Positions 1-10,473 of a stretch of 64,000 nt of DNA are shown here, one piece after another. The position numbers and the translations under genes are program-made. The notes under the pieces were generated by a model. It was not told the DNA's origin and searched no databases. It saw only the letters and a list, made by a program, of their open reading frames with translations. This DNA comes from Gnetum montanum (taxonomy: Eukaryota; Streptophyta; Gnetopsida; Gnetales; Gnetaceae), in assembly GCA_015680685.1 (NCBI GenBank), contig MNCI01020158.1, forward strand, positions 6,282 to 70,281, written 5' to 3'. How positions within the stretch are numbered: the first letter of the stretch is position 1; every line of letters starts with the position of its first letter.

Positions 1-853
1 CGGTGGTAGTACCTCTGGGAGTTTAGCCTCGTTAGCAGAAGCCCCAACAACACCCTCGTTGGTCATGGCCCTAGGAGTCTTCGCCAAATCATCGCTATCA
101 TGCACCGGCGTCCCAAATACATCTGGCCGACTTCCGGTGCGATCCGTGAGAGGCACTGCATCTGATGCCTTTGTCGAAGATATGCAGGGCCAAGTCATCA
201 GGGTTGGCGGCTCTCCCTTGGTGCTCAACCTCAACACTTACAGTTCGTTGGCTCCGGCTAACAGCAGACAGCATGGGCGTCCTCTGTTTCCTTTTGTGGT
301 TGCAGGCTGCTTAACTTCGAGGATGTCGTTCAAGGGTGCGTCCATCTGAGCGGTGAAGTACAACAACGTGCTGAAATGGCTGCTCAAGCTTGCCCACCCA
401 CTCAGCTTTGCATATTTCTTCCCGACATGCGCCTAACCTTAATCTTTGTTTCCTTCTTCCCCACCACCCAGTTCCCATACGCAGCATTCACATACGCAAA
501 CCTTCATTTTTCATACTCGCGCTAGCAGAGACATCGCAAAAGTGACGCGCAATGCTCCCTTTTGCACGCATTCCTGCTACAATTTGTAACAGAGATATCT
601 CAGATTGACGCGCTACGTTCGTCTGAAAGCATTCCTGTTGACATAAATAAACACGTCGTTTGCATCTTCCCCGAACCTGCTTCCAGTTACACCCTTCCAC
701 CTCTCACGCCCGCCAGCCTTCTTTTTACATAAATAGCGCAACATCTGAGTAGTCATGGATAGACGTTGTTCTTGCTTCTACCAATCCGGTGTTTCGCATT
801 CTTTGTCGACGTTTTTCGGGTAAGCCCTCTAACCGTCAACAAAGAGGGGCCAT

Positions 854-2412
854 TGAAACACCGGGAAAAAATTACGGGTCCACCTCAAACGAAGATTCGT
901 AACTCGAGCGAGAACGCGCCTCAAAGCTAAGGACGAGTTTACGCTCTATCACGCACGGCAGCGTGATGAGTGTAATAAGCTCCAGGACAGTCAAAGGCGA
1001 ATTGGCTAAGGACAAGTTTACGCTCTATCACGCACAGCAGCGTGATGAGCGTAATAAGCTCCAAGGCAGTTAAGCAAAAATCCATGGAAATACGACGGGT
1101 TGGCACTTGTTCTTGCAACGCTAAACTGATCTTTACGCGCGTTACGCAATGATGCGTGCTCGTGCGTAGGTCAGAATGCAACAACACGCTCGTTACGCTT
1201 CGTCACGCACAGCTGCGTGATGAGCGTAAGTTACACTTTGATCATACTCCACCGCGCGTAGCTGCGTGGAGAGCGTGTTACATTTACGCTGCGTCACGCA
1301 CAGTTGCGTGATGAGCGTACAACAATCTTAAGCGTGTTGTTGCTACGCCAAAGTTGCGCTCATACACGCAACACAACGCGAATGAGCGCAAACGCAGCCG
1401 AGACATGCCTATTATGAGCCTGCTCTTTACACGCACAGCACGCAAACAAGCGTGTTGTGCGTAGTCGCAGTTCGACTTAAAAGAATCGCATCGGCGAGAC
1501 CCGCGACATTCGGGCCCACATCATCAGGGTTGCACGTATCGCGGCCTACAAATATCCCGGTTGACAAATATACAAAAAAAAAGAGGAGAAGGCATAGAGG
1601 CAGAAAAGCAAGGGCAGAGAAAACATCAGAGCAAAACTAGAGCATCAGAGCACTGATCGCTTTTGTTGTCAGCAGATCACGAGGACGAGAGCATTTTCTG
1701 AGCAAGGGAACATTTATCACCTTGAACAGAGAAACAAGAGCAACCTCTTGGCAACCGCCGCAAACACCATCCTTTAACAGAAACAGAACGCAGCGCGCCC
1801 GAGCCCCAACAGCAGATCGACCCGAAGCAAAGAAGCAGAACAGGAATCGCAGAGGTGTCTTGCCCAGTTAGCAGGTCCTGTCGTTCAAAAGATCGATAGA
1901 CTTCAGAGCATGACCATTTCTGCGCCTAAGCTTTGGCCTATGAGGTAGATCGGATTTCTGTCCAGACAGTTTTCTTGTTGTTTTGTGCTCATTTTGTATT
2001 CAGTCGTTGGGAGTCTTCTCCCATTGTAACGTAATACACACGCAAACATACACCAGATCCAGCATTGAGACATAGATCTTTGATCTTTGCAACATCCACT
2101 CTGTTTTCTCTCCCGAATCAGCATCTTTCCGGTCTTCTTTGTTTTTAACGTTATCTTCGTAGCGATCTATTTACGTCATTGTCTCGCTCCGTTTTATGAT
2201 CTCTCGCATCAAAATCACGACACATACACAAAAGTTCATAATCGAATCGTCATCGCTTTTACTGACCCGTAAGTCCCTGTCTGATCGACAAGACCGTTCA
2301 GGGCACCGTGGATTCGTTTTCCCAGCTTAGCCCTCGCGCGGATCCGTGGTTAAAGCTGTGTACACGGAACTTCGGTCGGTATTTCCAGCTGCCGACGTTT
2401 TCCGTCGTTACA
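854..2412 (+). repeat. Candidate 3' LTR of the CpG-rich element
   Basis: A purine run (aaagagggg, 841-849) is followed within a few bases by TGAAACACCGGG at 854, and the unit ends TTACA at 2412, giving near-inverted ends TGAAA/TTACA. This would make an LTR of about 1.56 kb. A purine-rich, leader-like stretch (about 1575-1830) and a pyrimidine-rich 3' part fit an R/U5 region. The start is a guess; the other LTR copy needed to confirm it is outside the window. Confidence 0.3.
936..1330. repeat. Diverged repeats with a palindromic GCGTGA core
   Basis: At least five copies of a short palindromic core, TCACGCA-N4-TGCGTGA or close variants, occur about every 60-100 bp, each usually followed by GAGCGTAA. 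Two neighbouring copies (about 930-1000 and 1010-1070) sit in a longer direct repeat that includes 'aaggac(g/a)agtttacgctctatcacgcac'-like sequence. Each core can fold into a 7-bp stem. If the LTR call is right the array lies in U3, where regulatory repeats are expected. Confidence 0.6.
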
Positions 2413-3230
2413 CTAGATAAAATGTGGGATTTTCTGGATGAAAAATTTCAAACTAATTTAAAATTATAGAAGAATAAAGAGAGTAGAGTAGTAATCATAA
2501 TCGTAGGAGGCAGAAAGAAGTTGAATGTACCTACCAAAGGGGTAAGGGTAAAGTTGCTGTAGTAGAAGAAGTTGTCGAGATTGAATTAGATAATGACAGT
2601 GGGTGTGACATCTACTACTATGAACATCTTAAGGGAAGTTGCCCTATTGTGTCACACTTACTAGAATTTGGAATGTATGATTTAAATCCATGATTATTAA
2701 AAAGGTAAATACCCAGAAGATTGCCTTATCATCAAGGCAATCCTAGGCAATTCCACTAGCAAATACTTTATTGTTCAAGTCAAACCCCATCACAACCATA
2801 TGAGCAATATCAATAGTGGTAGCAACCACAATCATGGGGTATGCCACCACGATGAAAACACTACCCTTACAAGTAACCAGATTCATATGGGTACTATGTT
2901 CAACAACCCCTATCTCCACATGACTCTTCCAAGCAGGTTTCTCCTTTCCAACATCACTATAACCCTTCAAAATATCACTGAACTCATTCTTCAACTTCTA
3001 GAGGGGATCCCATATTCCATCCATACCCTTCTCATGTGTCTACACCTATTCCTCCATCCTCAACATAGCTACCACTTGCTCCATCCATGTAGGGTGAGCT
3101 TTCAGCCCAACTATAACAATGTAATGCTAAAAGGGTTGTTAATCTATAACCGGTTAATCAACTGAAGGGTTTGAAGCCTACATCTCACAAATGACCATTA
3201 TTTTGATCTAATAGCTCTTCTAAGCCTTCA
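2413..3230 (+). pseudogene. gag: E1 gag, C-terminal part (broken)
   Basis: Homologous to the second half of E4 gag. It opens at the insertion boundary, passes a degenerate zinc knuckle near 2612-2650 (C-D-I-Y-x3-H-x3-C: the second Cys of the family's CX2CX3HX3C motif has become Tyr) and continues into the Gln/Pro/Tyr-rich tail in shifted frames up to about 3230. Several frameshifts and stops break it. In the intact protein this part would bind RNA and join gag to protease. Confidence 0.7.
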
Positions 3231-3289
3231 CAAACTCATGTATCTAGTCACTCTACTACTTCCTCATCCTCTGCAAGTCATCAAATCGA

Positions 3290-3640
3290 GAGCTCTTCAA
3301 ACGAAATACCTCTCAAGATCCACACTGTTATATTAACTCATGTTGTATCTGACTAAATCTAGGCTAGCAACCTTCCCAAGAAATTAGCTCATCCTTAAAG
3401 TCCACTTATCTATTTGAGATTGCTAGGAATGAACCATGCAAAGCTCTTCTAGATTCAGGTTCTAGTGTTAATTTATTTCTCATGAGATGTATACTACCTG
3501 GAACTTACTGCTTCTCAAGAAAATCAATATTATCACTATTTCATTAGGACTAGTAAAAGATATTGTGACCACTATTTGTGGATGGTCTTATCCTACCAAT
3601 TTCTTAGTAATCAAAGTTAAGAATTGCTATTTGTGGATCA
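3290..3640 (+). pseudogene. E1 aspartic protease remnant
   Basis: Retropepsin-like protease of the gag-pol polyprotein. The catalytic turn L-L-D-S-G-S-S-V-N is readable at about 3448-3475, the only copy in the window that keeps D-S-G. The following region aligns with the V-E-D-I-V-T-T segment of E4 and E2. After the Asp-Phe-Leu-Val strand (about 3600-3615) the sequence jumps directly into RT, so the C-terminal part containing the P-I-I-M-G-R-T-W motif is deleted. Confidence 0.7.
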
Positions 3641-4280
3641 AGCATTTGACATTATATCTAGGCATTGCTATTACAGTGTTTTAGATGGTTATATCGGCTA
3701 TAACCAAATATAGATCGTGCTAGAAAATCAAGCCAAAAAAACACTTACAAGTCCCTGGGGAACTTTTGCATATCAAAAGATGCCTTTTGTTCTATGCAAT
3801 GCTCTTGCAACATTCCAGTGTTTGGTCTTTAGCATTTTTCAGTAATAGATTAGTAGAAGGGTGGAAATCTTCATGGATGACTTCTCCACCTATGATGCCA
3901 CATTTAAGGAAGCCTTGGACTACCTTGAGCAAGTGCATAAAATGTGTGTAGAGAAAAATCTTTGGCTTAATTGTTAGTCAAGCCATCTAATGGTCCTAGA
4001 GGGCATTGTATTGGGGCATAGAATTTCTTAAGCAGGGATTGAGGTGGACCTTGAAAAGATAAAGATCATCCAAGGAATAACTAGCCAACTAAAAATCATT
4101 AAAGATGTTTGGTCATTCCTTGGACACATTGGCTACTATTAGGATTTTATAGAGAATTTCTCTAAGATCACAAAATTGTTGATTGAGCTTACAAAGAAAG
4201 ATGCTCTATTCATTTGGATTAAGAAATGGAAAAATGCATTTCACAGCCTTAAGCAAAAGCTTAATCCATTTTTGTCCACT
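3641..4280 (+). pseudogene. E1 reverse transcriptase, palm region only
   Basis: Starts in the middle of RT at a Leu-Asp-Gly-Tyr-x-Gly-Tyr-Asn-Gln stretch (about 3675-3710), followed by S-P-W-G-T-F-A-Y (about 3750) and the catalytic loop F-M-D-D in V-E-I-F-M-D-D-F-S near 3860-3890, which is intact. The thumb/connection segment aligns with E2 to about 4250. The fingers are missing by deletion, and several stops, mostly TAG, interrupt the frame. The F-M-D-D form is typical of Athila/Tat-type gypsy RTs. Confidence 0.8.
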
Positions 4281-4299
4281 CTTATGAACACTATCAATG

Positions 4300-5240
4300 A
4301 GATGGTGGGATGATCGCTCGAATGGAGGGACCTCAACAATGGATTCAATCATTGAAATACTTCTACATCTAGGGCATCAACTTCCTAGGTCCCATCATGC
4401 CCATGTCAAATGGAAAGGTGTACATAATCATCGTTGTTGATTACTACATAAAATGGACAAAAGCAGTAGTCGTCATCGACTATACATCATCTACTAATAT
4501 GTTGTTTGTACAAAAAAATGTTGTAAATAGGTTGGGGGTATCATGTGCACTAATTTTAGATAACAGAACCCATTTTATAGGCACAAGCTTTCATAAGCTT
4601 ATACAACGCTTGGGGGTAGAGCATAGACTAACAACACCTTACCACCCCCAAGCCAACGCTTAAGCATAAGTTACTAATAGAGAGATTATGAAGATCCTGA
4701 CAAGAATTGTTAGCAAATATAAGAGAGAATGGAGTACAAAACTAAACGATGCCCTCTAGGCATACCACTCAATGTGGAAACTTCTTATAGGATACTTTCC
4801 CTATAAGTTGGTGTATGAAAAATTACCAACTCTACCTATCCAATCCAAGCTCTATAAATTTTCAAAAACTTCTGACTTGGACCTTAACCTTAGCCTAGCA
4901 TAGAAAGAAAGATTAATCAACTTGAATGTGTTAGATGAAAATTTATTGGTAGTTTTATCCTTGAATAAAATGCACAAGGCATTCAATAAAAAGCACCATG
5001 ATCTTAGAAAATGAAAATTAAAATTTTAACCTGGAGACAAGGTTCTCTACTAGAATTCCACACACATACCTTCAAAGACAAAGACAAAGTTCCAAACATT
5101 GTGGGAAGGGCCTTATATTATCTATGAAACCTTTTCTTCTAGGGCCACGTTAATCTACAAACCTAAGTGTAAAAATAAAAAGTAGCTAGTTAACATGCAA
5201 TAAGTAAAACCTTTCCACATACCTAATCAAGCCATCACAA
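4300..5240 (+). pseudogene. E1 integrase core and C-terminal region (broken)
   Basis: Catalytic core of a retroviral-type integrase. An 88-residue open stretch at 4397-4663 shows V-V-D-Y-Y-I-K-W-T-K-A (first Asp), I-L-D-N-R-T-H-F (second Asp) and T-P-Y-H-P-Q-A-N at the end of the core. Downstream, 4690-5240 aligns with E2 integrase C-terminal sequence but has many stops. The N-terminal HHCC zinc region and RNase H are missing. No chromodomain was recognised. Confidence 0.8.
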
Positions 5241-5291
5241 CAAATGCCTTATCAGATGGGAAACCATGCTCAATTTTTTAGATCTCCTTCT

Positions 5292-5580
5292 TACAACTTA
5301 GTCATGGGGGAGATGGTCATCCATGCTAACCATTATAGTGGCTCCTCAAATTTTCATCCTTTTTTTTCACACTTTTGTTTTACACTTTGTTATATTTACA
5401 ACTTTTTGTTTTACACTTTCTTTATCTTACACCTATTTGTTTTTACTTTATGAATTTTTCCAACTTTTGTTTTACAAGATTGTTAGTACATTTTATCTTT
5501 CTTGAATATTTTACAATTTCTTGTATATTTTATTCTATTTTGGTGTGCTTTTCTCATGATTTTTGCTAATAAAGTGCTTT
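5292..5580 (+). promoter_or_regulatory. E1 internal polypurine tract and T-rich spacer
   Basis: At 5300-5314 lies agtcatgggggagat, almost the same as the terminal tract agtcatgggggta that precedes the family's 3' LTRs. It is followed by about 230 bp of T-rich sequence carrying repeated TTTTGTTTTACA motifs. The same pair occurs after pol or its deletion scar in E2, E4 and E5, and in E3 on the other strand. A second plus-strand primer site is the likely role; this is inferred. Confidence 0.5.
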
Positions 5581-6860
5581 ATTATCAATAGGACACAATG
5601 ATGTTGTAGTTGTTTGATAATGGTGGTATGTACTTAACATTTTTGATTGCTAATGTTTGGTTTCTAATTTTGAATTTTGATGATTGATAACTAGACAAAG
5701 TTTCTTTTTTATGGAACAAGCAGTGAGTCCACATCATCCACCAATCCACAAACTCTATGGTTTTTCTTGTTTTGGAAACATAAGGTCCCTTTTCATTACT
5801 AAAACCTTGATGAACTTGTGACCTTGGTAGTTTCCAGACTTGGGATGGATTCAAAGGTTTGAAAAGGGTGTGACTTCAAATGGATTCAAAGCTCTCTATA
5901 CCTTCTACCATCTTGAGTGCAAGCATGCTTTTTAGGGATTTCTTAATGTTATAGGTTGACTAATAATAGGAAGTTGAATAAGTCTTTTCATGGTATGGTT
6001 TCCATCCAAAAATATATAAAACATATTTAAAAAATGATGAGAATTAAAAGCACATCCCTTATACATAATAAATGGGATACAAGAATTGGTTATGGGACTA
6101 GAAAAACATGTCATCCATGCCTAAAGGTCCCCTCTAACTAAGGCTCGTTTTCACTTCTTGCTTCTCTTTTCTTCTCTAAAAGGAATGGTTATTGATTTGC
6201 TGGAGAATTATTTTTTCTCAAGGGGGTGGATTGGTTGTAGAGTGAAAATGCGAAGTCATTGAATGTGGTTAGTTTTAGTTTAGACTAAGGATGGACTTTA
6301 TTGGGTCATTTATCCACAAATCCCACAAGGGAATTTATGTGACTAGGATCGAGAACTCCATTCCACTCTCTCTATCATCCATTAATGCTTCCATAACTTA
6401 CCTCACTATCAATTAACCATGTTTTTGACCAATATCTAAGTTTGATGTATTGAAATTCTTAAATAGATTCTCCAAGTTTGATCCTTAACTTTTCATAATC
6501 ATTAATCAACTATGGGACCCACAGACTCCTTAGTTGAGGTTATGCAGGGGAAAAAAGGGCATGTGACACTATGGGAAGGACCCACTTGCATATCTCATGG
6601 TTTGGTTAGTTAAGTTCCTTACTCTTAGATGTTTTTGTAATTAAATTTTCTGTGCACTCTGTCGTGCATTCAACTGTGTATTCCTTAAGGATTTTTCTTC
6701 ATTAAATCTCATTCTTCAATAATTTCTCAATTTTCTAAACTTAAAAACCCTCTTCTAATAGTTTCATCATGTTCATGGATTTTTAGGCTTTCATTTAACC
6801 CTTATTTCACATGAAAACTTCTTATTTTTTATTACTTTTGAGAAAGTCAACGGTGGTCAA
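5581..6860 (+). other. E1 non-coding 3' spacer before the ORF3 promoter
   Basis: About 1.3 kb with no credible reading frame. It aligns in blocks with E2 (32640-33890), E4 (52030-53080) and E5 (59300-60480): shared blocks include the 'caagcatgctttttagggatt'-type stretch, the 'ggactagaaa(a/g)acatg' block near 6100 and the 'aggacccact' block near 6580. Blockwise conservation without coding capacity suggests untranslated or structural RNA of the element. Confidence 0.55.
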
Positions 6861-6867
6861 TAGCTAC

Positions 6868-6957
6868 ATTAATCAGGCCTAATCAATGCAACTGGCTGCT
6901 TCGATGAAGCCTCGTCAACTAGGCCCCATCAATGCAACATAAAAATTCTATAAATAC
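6868..6957 (+). promoter_or_regulatory. E1 internal U3-like promoter for ORF3
   Basis: TATAAATAC at 6949-6957 is preceded by repeated (c/g)atcaatgcaac and gtcaactaggccc motifs at 6872-6938. The E1 3' LTR has the same kind of motifs (gcatcaactaggacc, gatgcattgac) followed by TATAAATAC. The TATA box lies 461 bp before the ORF3 ATG. Promoter function is inferred from this match and from the conserved position in E2 and E3. Confidence 0.5.
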
Positions 6958-7103
6958 TACTTAACACTTAGGAATTTTTATCATTTGTTTCAAAATGGAA
7001 GGGGAGTTTTTGCAATTTTTAAGAGCCCAAAACCTTCCAAAGCCCATAACTTTCATATCGTTTGTCCAAATTACTCCATTCTTCGATCTTGTAGCTATTG
7101 AAG

Positions 7104-7409
7104 GTAAGCTCTTAGTCATGGGGGCCACAAACTTTAAGGTTTCTAATGAAACTTTTTCTAGCTTCTCCAAAGGTTTAATGAATAGAATAATATTAAACAA
7201 TCAATTTTTGAGAGTTTAACCCTTCCAACAAACTCTGATAAATCTAATATTACTTATTAATATTAAAATAATAATAAAATAATAATTAAAATGATCAAAT
7301 TTGTCATGATCACAACTTAGCTAGGTGTAACCTTCCCAAAGAGATAAGGTATCCTAATTATTTTAAGTTACACATTAAATTCTAACCCTTGGTCATGTTG
7401 TGATTATAG
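7104..7409 (+). other. Possible leader intron before E1 ORF3
   Basis: AAG|GTAAGC at 7101-7109 is a good plant 5' splice site. The 306-bp AT-rich stretch ends CTAAC (7382-7386), then ATTATAG directly abutting the ORF3 ATG. The branch-point-like CTAAY followed 22-25 bases later by the ATGG start recurs in E2, E3, E4 and E6; the terminal AG is kept in E1, E2 and E4. No transcript evidence is available. Confidence 0.35.
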
Positions 7410-10244
7410 ATGGCACCAAGACCAAAATAACCACAGGAAGGAGGATCATCCAAACAAAAGGACAAATGACCTAGAGTTAGAAGGGAGCAGAAAGAACAAG
7501 CCTAGGAGTAGGTAGCAGAAACTCATACAATGGAACCTCTTTGGAAGGAGTTTGAAGTGGAATTTTTTTGATAGATTTCTAAAGAAGAGTCTATAATTGA
7601 ATAATCTCATTGAGAAGAGGCACCAAGGCTTTTACCAAGACTTGAGGTCACATTGACACAAGCCTACCTCGATACGATCAAGCCTCATAATGTCCAATGC
7701 TCAATTCTCCAAGAATTGAACTTTGGATCATTCTTAAAACATGCTCTACTAGAATTCAAGATGTAGTTGTAAAACTCTTCCATGTGGCCAATCATCACTT
7801 CCAGTGGAGAGTGGTACATGGAAAACACATATCTCTTCTAGAATAGTAGAAAGGTAGGAGCCACTATGAAAATCAAGGACATTCAAGTGTCCTACTTGGT
7901 AGAAGCCATTAACGCAGGCTATTGATCTACTTGATTCTAGAACCCATTTGGTAGAGATCTCCATGCAAGCAAACCTAGAAACAAAAATGGAGTGGACCTA
8001 GTGGTGTTATGGGGTTGACCATAAGGAATTTGGCATGCTCACATTGGCAAAGCGCATATACTTCAAGATAGTAGCTTATCACCTTAATCCAATAGTGAGG
8101 CCCAGTAAGGTAACTACTTTCTCTTTTTGTGCATGTGCTACTTTTAAGTGGAAAATTCCCTATGAACATTCCATAGCTAATCTATTTGGAGATAGAAAAG
8201 TGCTTCAAGGAAAATGAATGTGGAAGGAAAATCCTTCCCTTTTCATGCCTTATCAAAAAACTTTGTAAAATGGCAAGGATAGTTTACTATGAAAATGACA
8301 CAATTAGGCATACTTCCATTGCCTCTTGTTTTGATATGATGAAAGAAAAAATCCTTGCTATGTCCAAAGAAGAGGAGCAACAACCACCACCCCCAGCACC
8401 TACTTAGGAAACAACGTTGAAGGCCCATGCTACAATTGAGTGCATGTGAAAAATTCGAGAGTAGCTCTTGCATGAGTAGGAGTAGTAAGCAGGAACAAGT
8501 GGTGGGAATCCATCTATGTACCATCTTATAATGAGTCACCTCAATGAAGTGGCTTGAATAATCAATCAAATGGAGGGAGGTGGGCCAATATTATTAGCCC
8601 AAAGAACATAGTTACCTGCGAGGTCAAATCTTAGTGCTTGAGAGGTAATAGTGTCTCTCTTGTAATAATAGCAATTCCTAAAAATGTCTAGACATGTTAC
8701 TACCTTTTTGGTATGCTTGGAGGAGGATGAGGAAGCAACTATCTTAGTGATGTAGCACCAAGGATAGGAGATAGTAGCAAAAGTAGTTGCTGATCAAATC
8801 ACTGAAGCAGTGAACACACTTGTGGCATCTATACTAGATGTTTTTGCACTCAGAGATGTGTAGACATCTGTAAAAACTATTAGTAGTAGATTGAGTGTAG
8901 CCCAACATGAGAAGTGGAAACTAGGTAATCGATTCCATATATATTTGATTTTCTTGATAACATCATCGCAACCCATTCAGAGCTACTTGAAGTAAAGGGA
9001 AAATGCATCATTTTGGAAGGAAACTTAAAATGGCTCAAGTTCAAAACCAATGCTTGGCCATGGAGGTTTTTGAATTAAGAGTCTGCCTTGTTGATCCTAC
9101 ACTCCTCAACCCTACACTGACAAGAGATGAATCTTTTCAATAATTTCAAGATAGACTTAAATAGGTTGAGGTGAGGATGGTGATGGTTATCTTTGACTAG
9201 TCCATGGCCAAGGCTAAGACATATTTAGTTCAAAAGAACTTGGTCCAAACGTGCCTAGAGAATGAGATGCTGATTGTAGAGAATCATCACCTATGGAATG
9301 TTGATGTGTAGAAACGATAGATGCAAGAATTCATCCATTAACAAAAAGAGCAACTAGCTAAGGTAAACACTAAATTGAGGAGATTGACAACTAAAAATAG
9401 AAATCTCTTTATGAAGGAATTCCATGCCTTAAGCCAAAAACCTATGATTGAGATTGTCGCTTGAAAGAATGAGGCTCTCAAATTTGAGAGAGTCAAGAAC
9501 CACTACAGAGATTAGGTTGGCCTACAGAAGGAAGTTAATGAAAAACTCCAGCAAGTTAAGGAGATCCCCTAGCAATTCTAGCAAGGAAAAGAGATGTGGC
9601 AACCTATCATTGATGAGATAGATGCCTAAAACAAAGCAAAGATCTACATGAAGGAGTTGTAGATTGAAGAGATGATAGAATACATAGAGCTTGTCAATCT
9701 CCAATATGCAAACTTGGCAATGTTGATTGTCAAATGCCTATAGTTAGAGTTAGAGAAATGGGTAGACAACTTGTAGTTGCTATGTGAGGTAGAGTTCAAG
9801 CACTACAAGGAGACTAAGAAAAATCTTGATATTGCAAGTGTTGAACTTGAAGTTATCATGGTAAGATTCACTAATCAAATACGAATTGATGAGAACCTAG
9901 CTAGAAGAATGAATGATTATTAAGAACTTAAAAATGCAATAAGGGCATTTGACATCAAATGCAAACAATTTGATACTTGGTTCATCAATGTCAAGGAGCT
10001 ATTCCCAACAATGCCCTATCCTTGGGATGTACCCATTCTAACCAACATTGGAAAAGCTACATGGACTATGCATGATCCCAAGAGTATGTAGGAGAAGATG
10101 AAAGCATTATTGAATGCTTTCAATCTTTCATTGGAAGTTGCAGCTATAGTAGGATAACCACAATAGCCTCAACCACTGCATGTGCTTGAAGTAGGAGAAG
10201 GTCCTTTGGAACCTCTGGAACCTCCATTGTCTGGGATCATTTAA
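7410..10244 (+). pseudogene. E1 ORF3: PF20167-like plus coiled-coil protein (broken)
   Basis: Third gene of the element. From ATGG at 7410 to TAA at 10242-10244 is 945 codons with no net frame change, although many stops (mostly TAG) and some local shifts break it. Readable parts in order: an N-terminal Lys/Gln-rich stretch; a middle block near 7990-8260 containing R-I-Y-F-K-I-V-A-Y-H-L-N-P, matching E3's V-Y-F-K-I-G-T-Y-H-L-F-P; a Gln/Pro-rich linker (about 8360-8405); a long heptad-rich region from about 9000 to 9950; and the C-terminal signature V-K-E-L-F-P-T-M-P near 9990-10015 followed by Trp-Asp and an E-K-M-K-A-L-L helix. Function unknown; no membrane segment is seen, so an envelope role is not supported. 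Confidence 0.65.
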
Positions 10245-10459
10245 TCCTCTTCATTATCTTCACATCATCAAAGAGATTGTGTTTGTCAATTTTTTCATTG
10301 TGTTTAATTTTGTAGTTTTGAACATAAAAAAAATTATAATGATTGTATATTAGTACACTCGAGCACTTAGTGTTTGTTTGTATTTGTTGTATCCCTCTCA
10401 TTAGTCAATAATTCCATACATTCCCAAATTTGTAAAGAACTCAAGGATGAGTTTTCATT

Positions 10460-10473
10460 TAGTTGTGAGGGTA
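10460..10473 (+). promoter_or_regulatory. E1 3' polypurine tract
   Basis: tagttgtgagggta directly precedes the LTR start TGATG. It matches the family consensus (agtcatgggggta) with transitions. This is the expected primer for plus-strand synthesis. Confidence 0.7.

Larger units (their letters stand above)
1..2412. mobile_element. End of an unrelated CpG-rich LTR-type element inserted into E1 gag
   Basis: This stretch differs sharply from the rest of the window: much higher GC, many intact CpG dinucleotides and no similarity to the gypsy or copia copies. At 2412/2413 it stops abruptly, and from 2413 the sequence aligns with the gag genes of E2 and E4 (the segment reading L/V-D-K-M-W). The last bases are ...CGTTACA, so the insert ends in CA as LTRs do, and CTAGA at 2413-2417 is the candidate target duplication; its partner lies left of the window. 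Orientation is uncertain: read backwards the end begins TGTAACG, also a common LTR start. No protein domain was recognised. That it is an LTR element is inferred from the sharp boundary and terminal CA. Confidence 0.55.

Noticed and set aside
241-429. Minus-strand 63-codon open stretch with gene-like codon use
   Set aside because: No recognisable domain, no start, bounded by stops; kept only as a remark about the left element.
939-1187. 82-codon minus-strand frame
   Set aside because: Made of the palindromic GCGTGA repeats; its repeated peptide reflects the DNA repeat.
936-1330. CRISPR array
   Set aside because: Units are palindromic, unequal in spacing and without unique spacers of fixed length; the sequence is a plant nuclear transposon.
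5244-5569. Three overlapping Phe/Leu-rich frames suggesting a membrane protein
   Set aside because: All come from the T-rich spacer after the internal purine tract; the equivalent region in E2, E4 and E5 has no conserved frame.
7410-10244. ORF3 as a retroviral-type envelope gene
   Set aside because: The position suits an env gene, but no signal peptide, transmembrane segment or fusion-like region is visible in any of the four copies; coiled coil and a PF20167-like block are seen instead.
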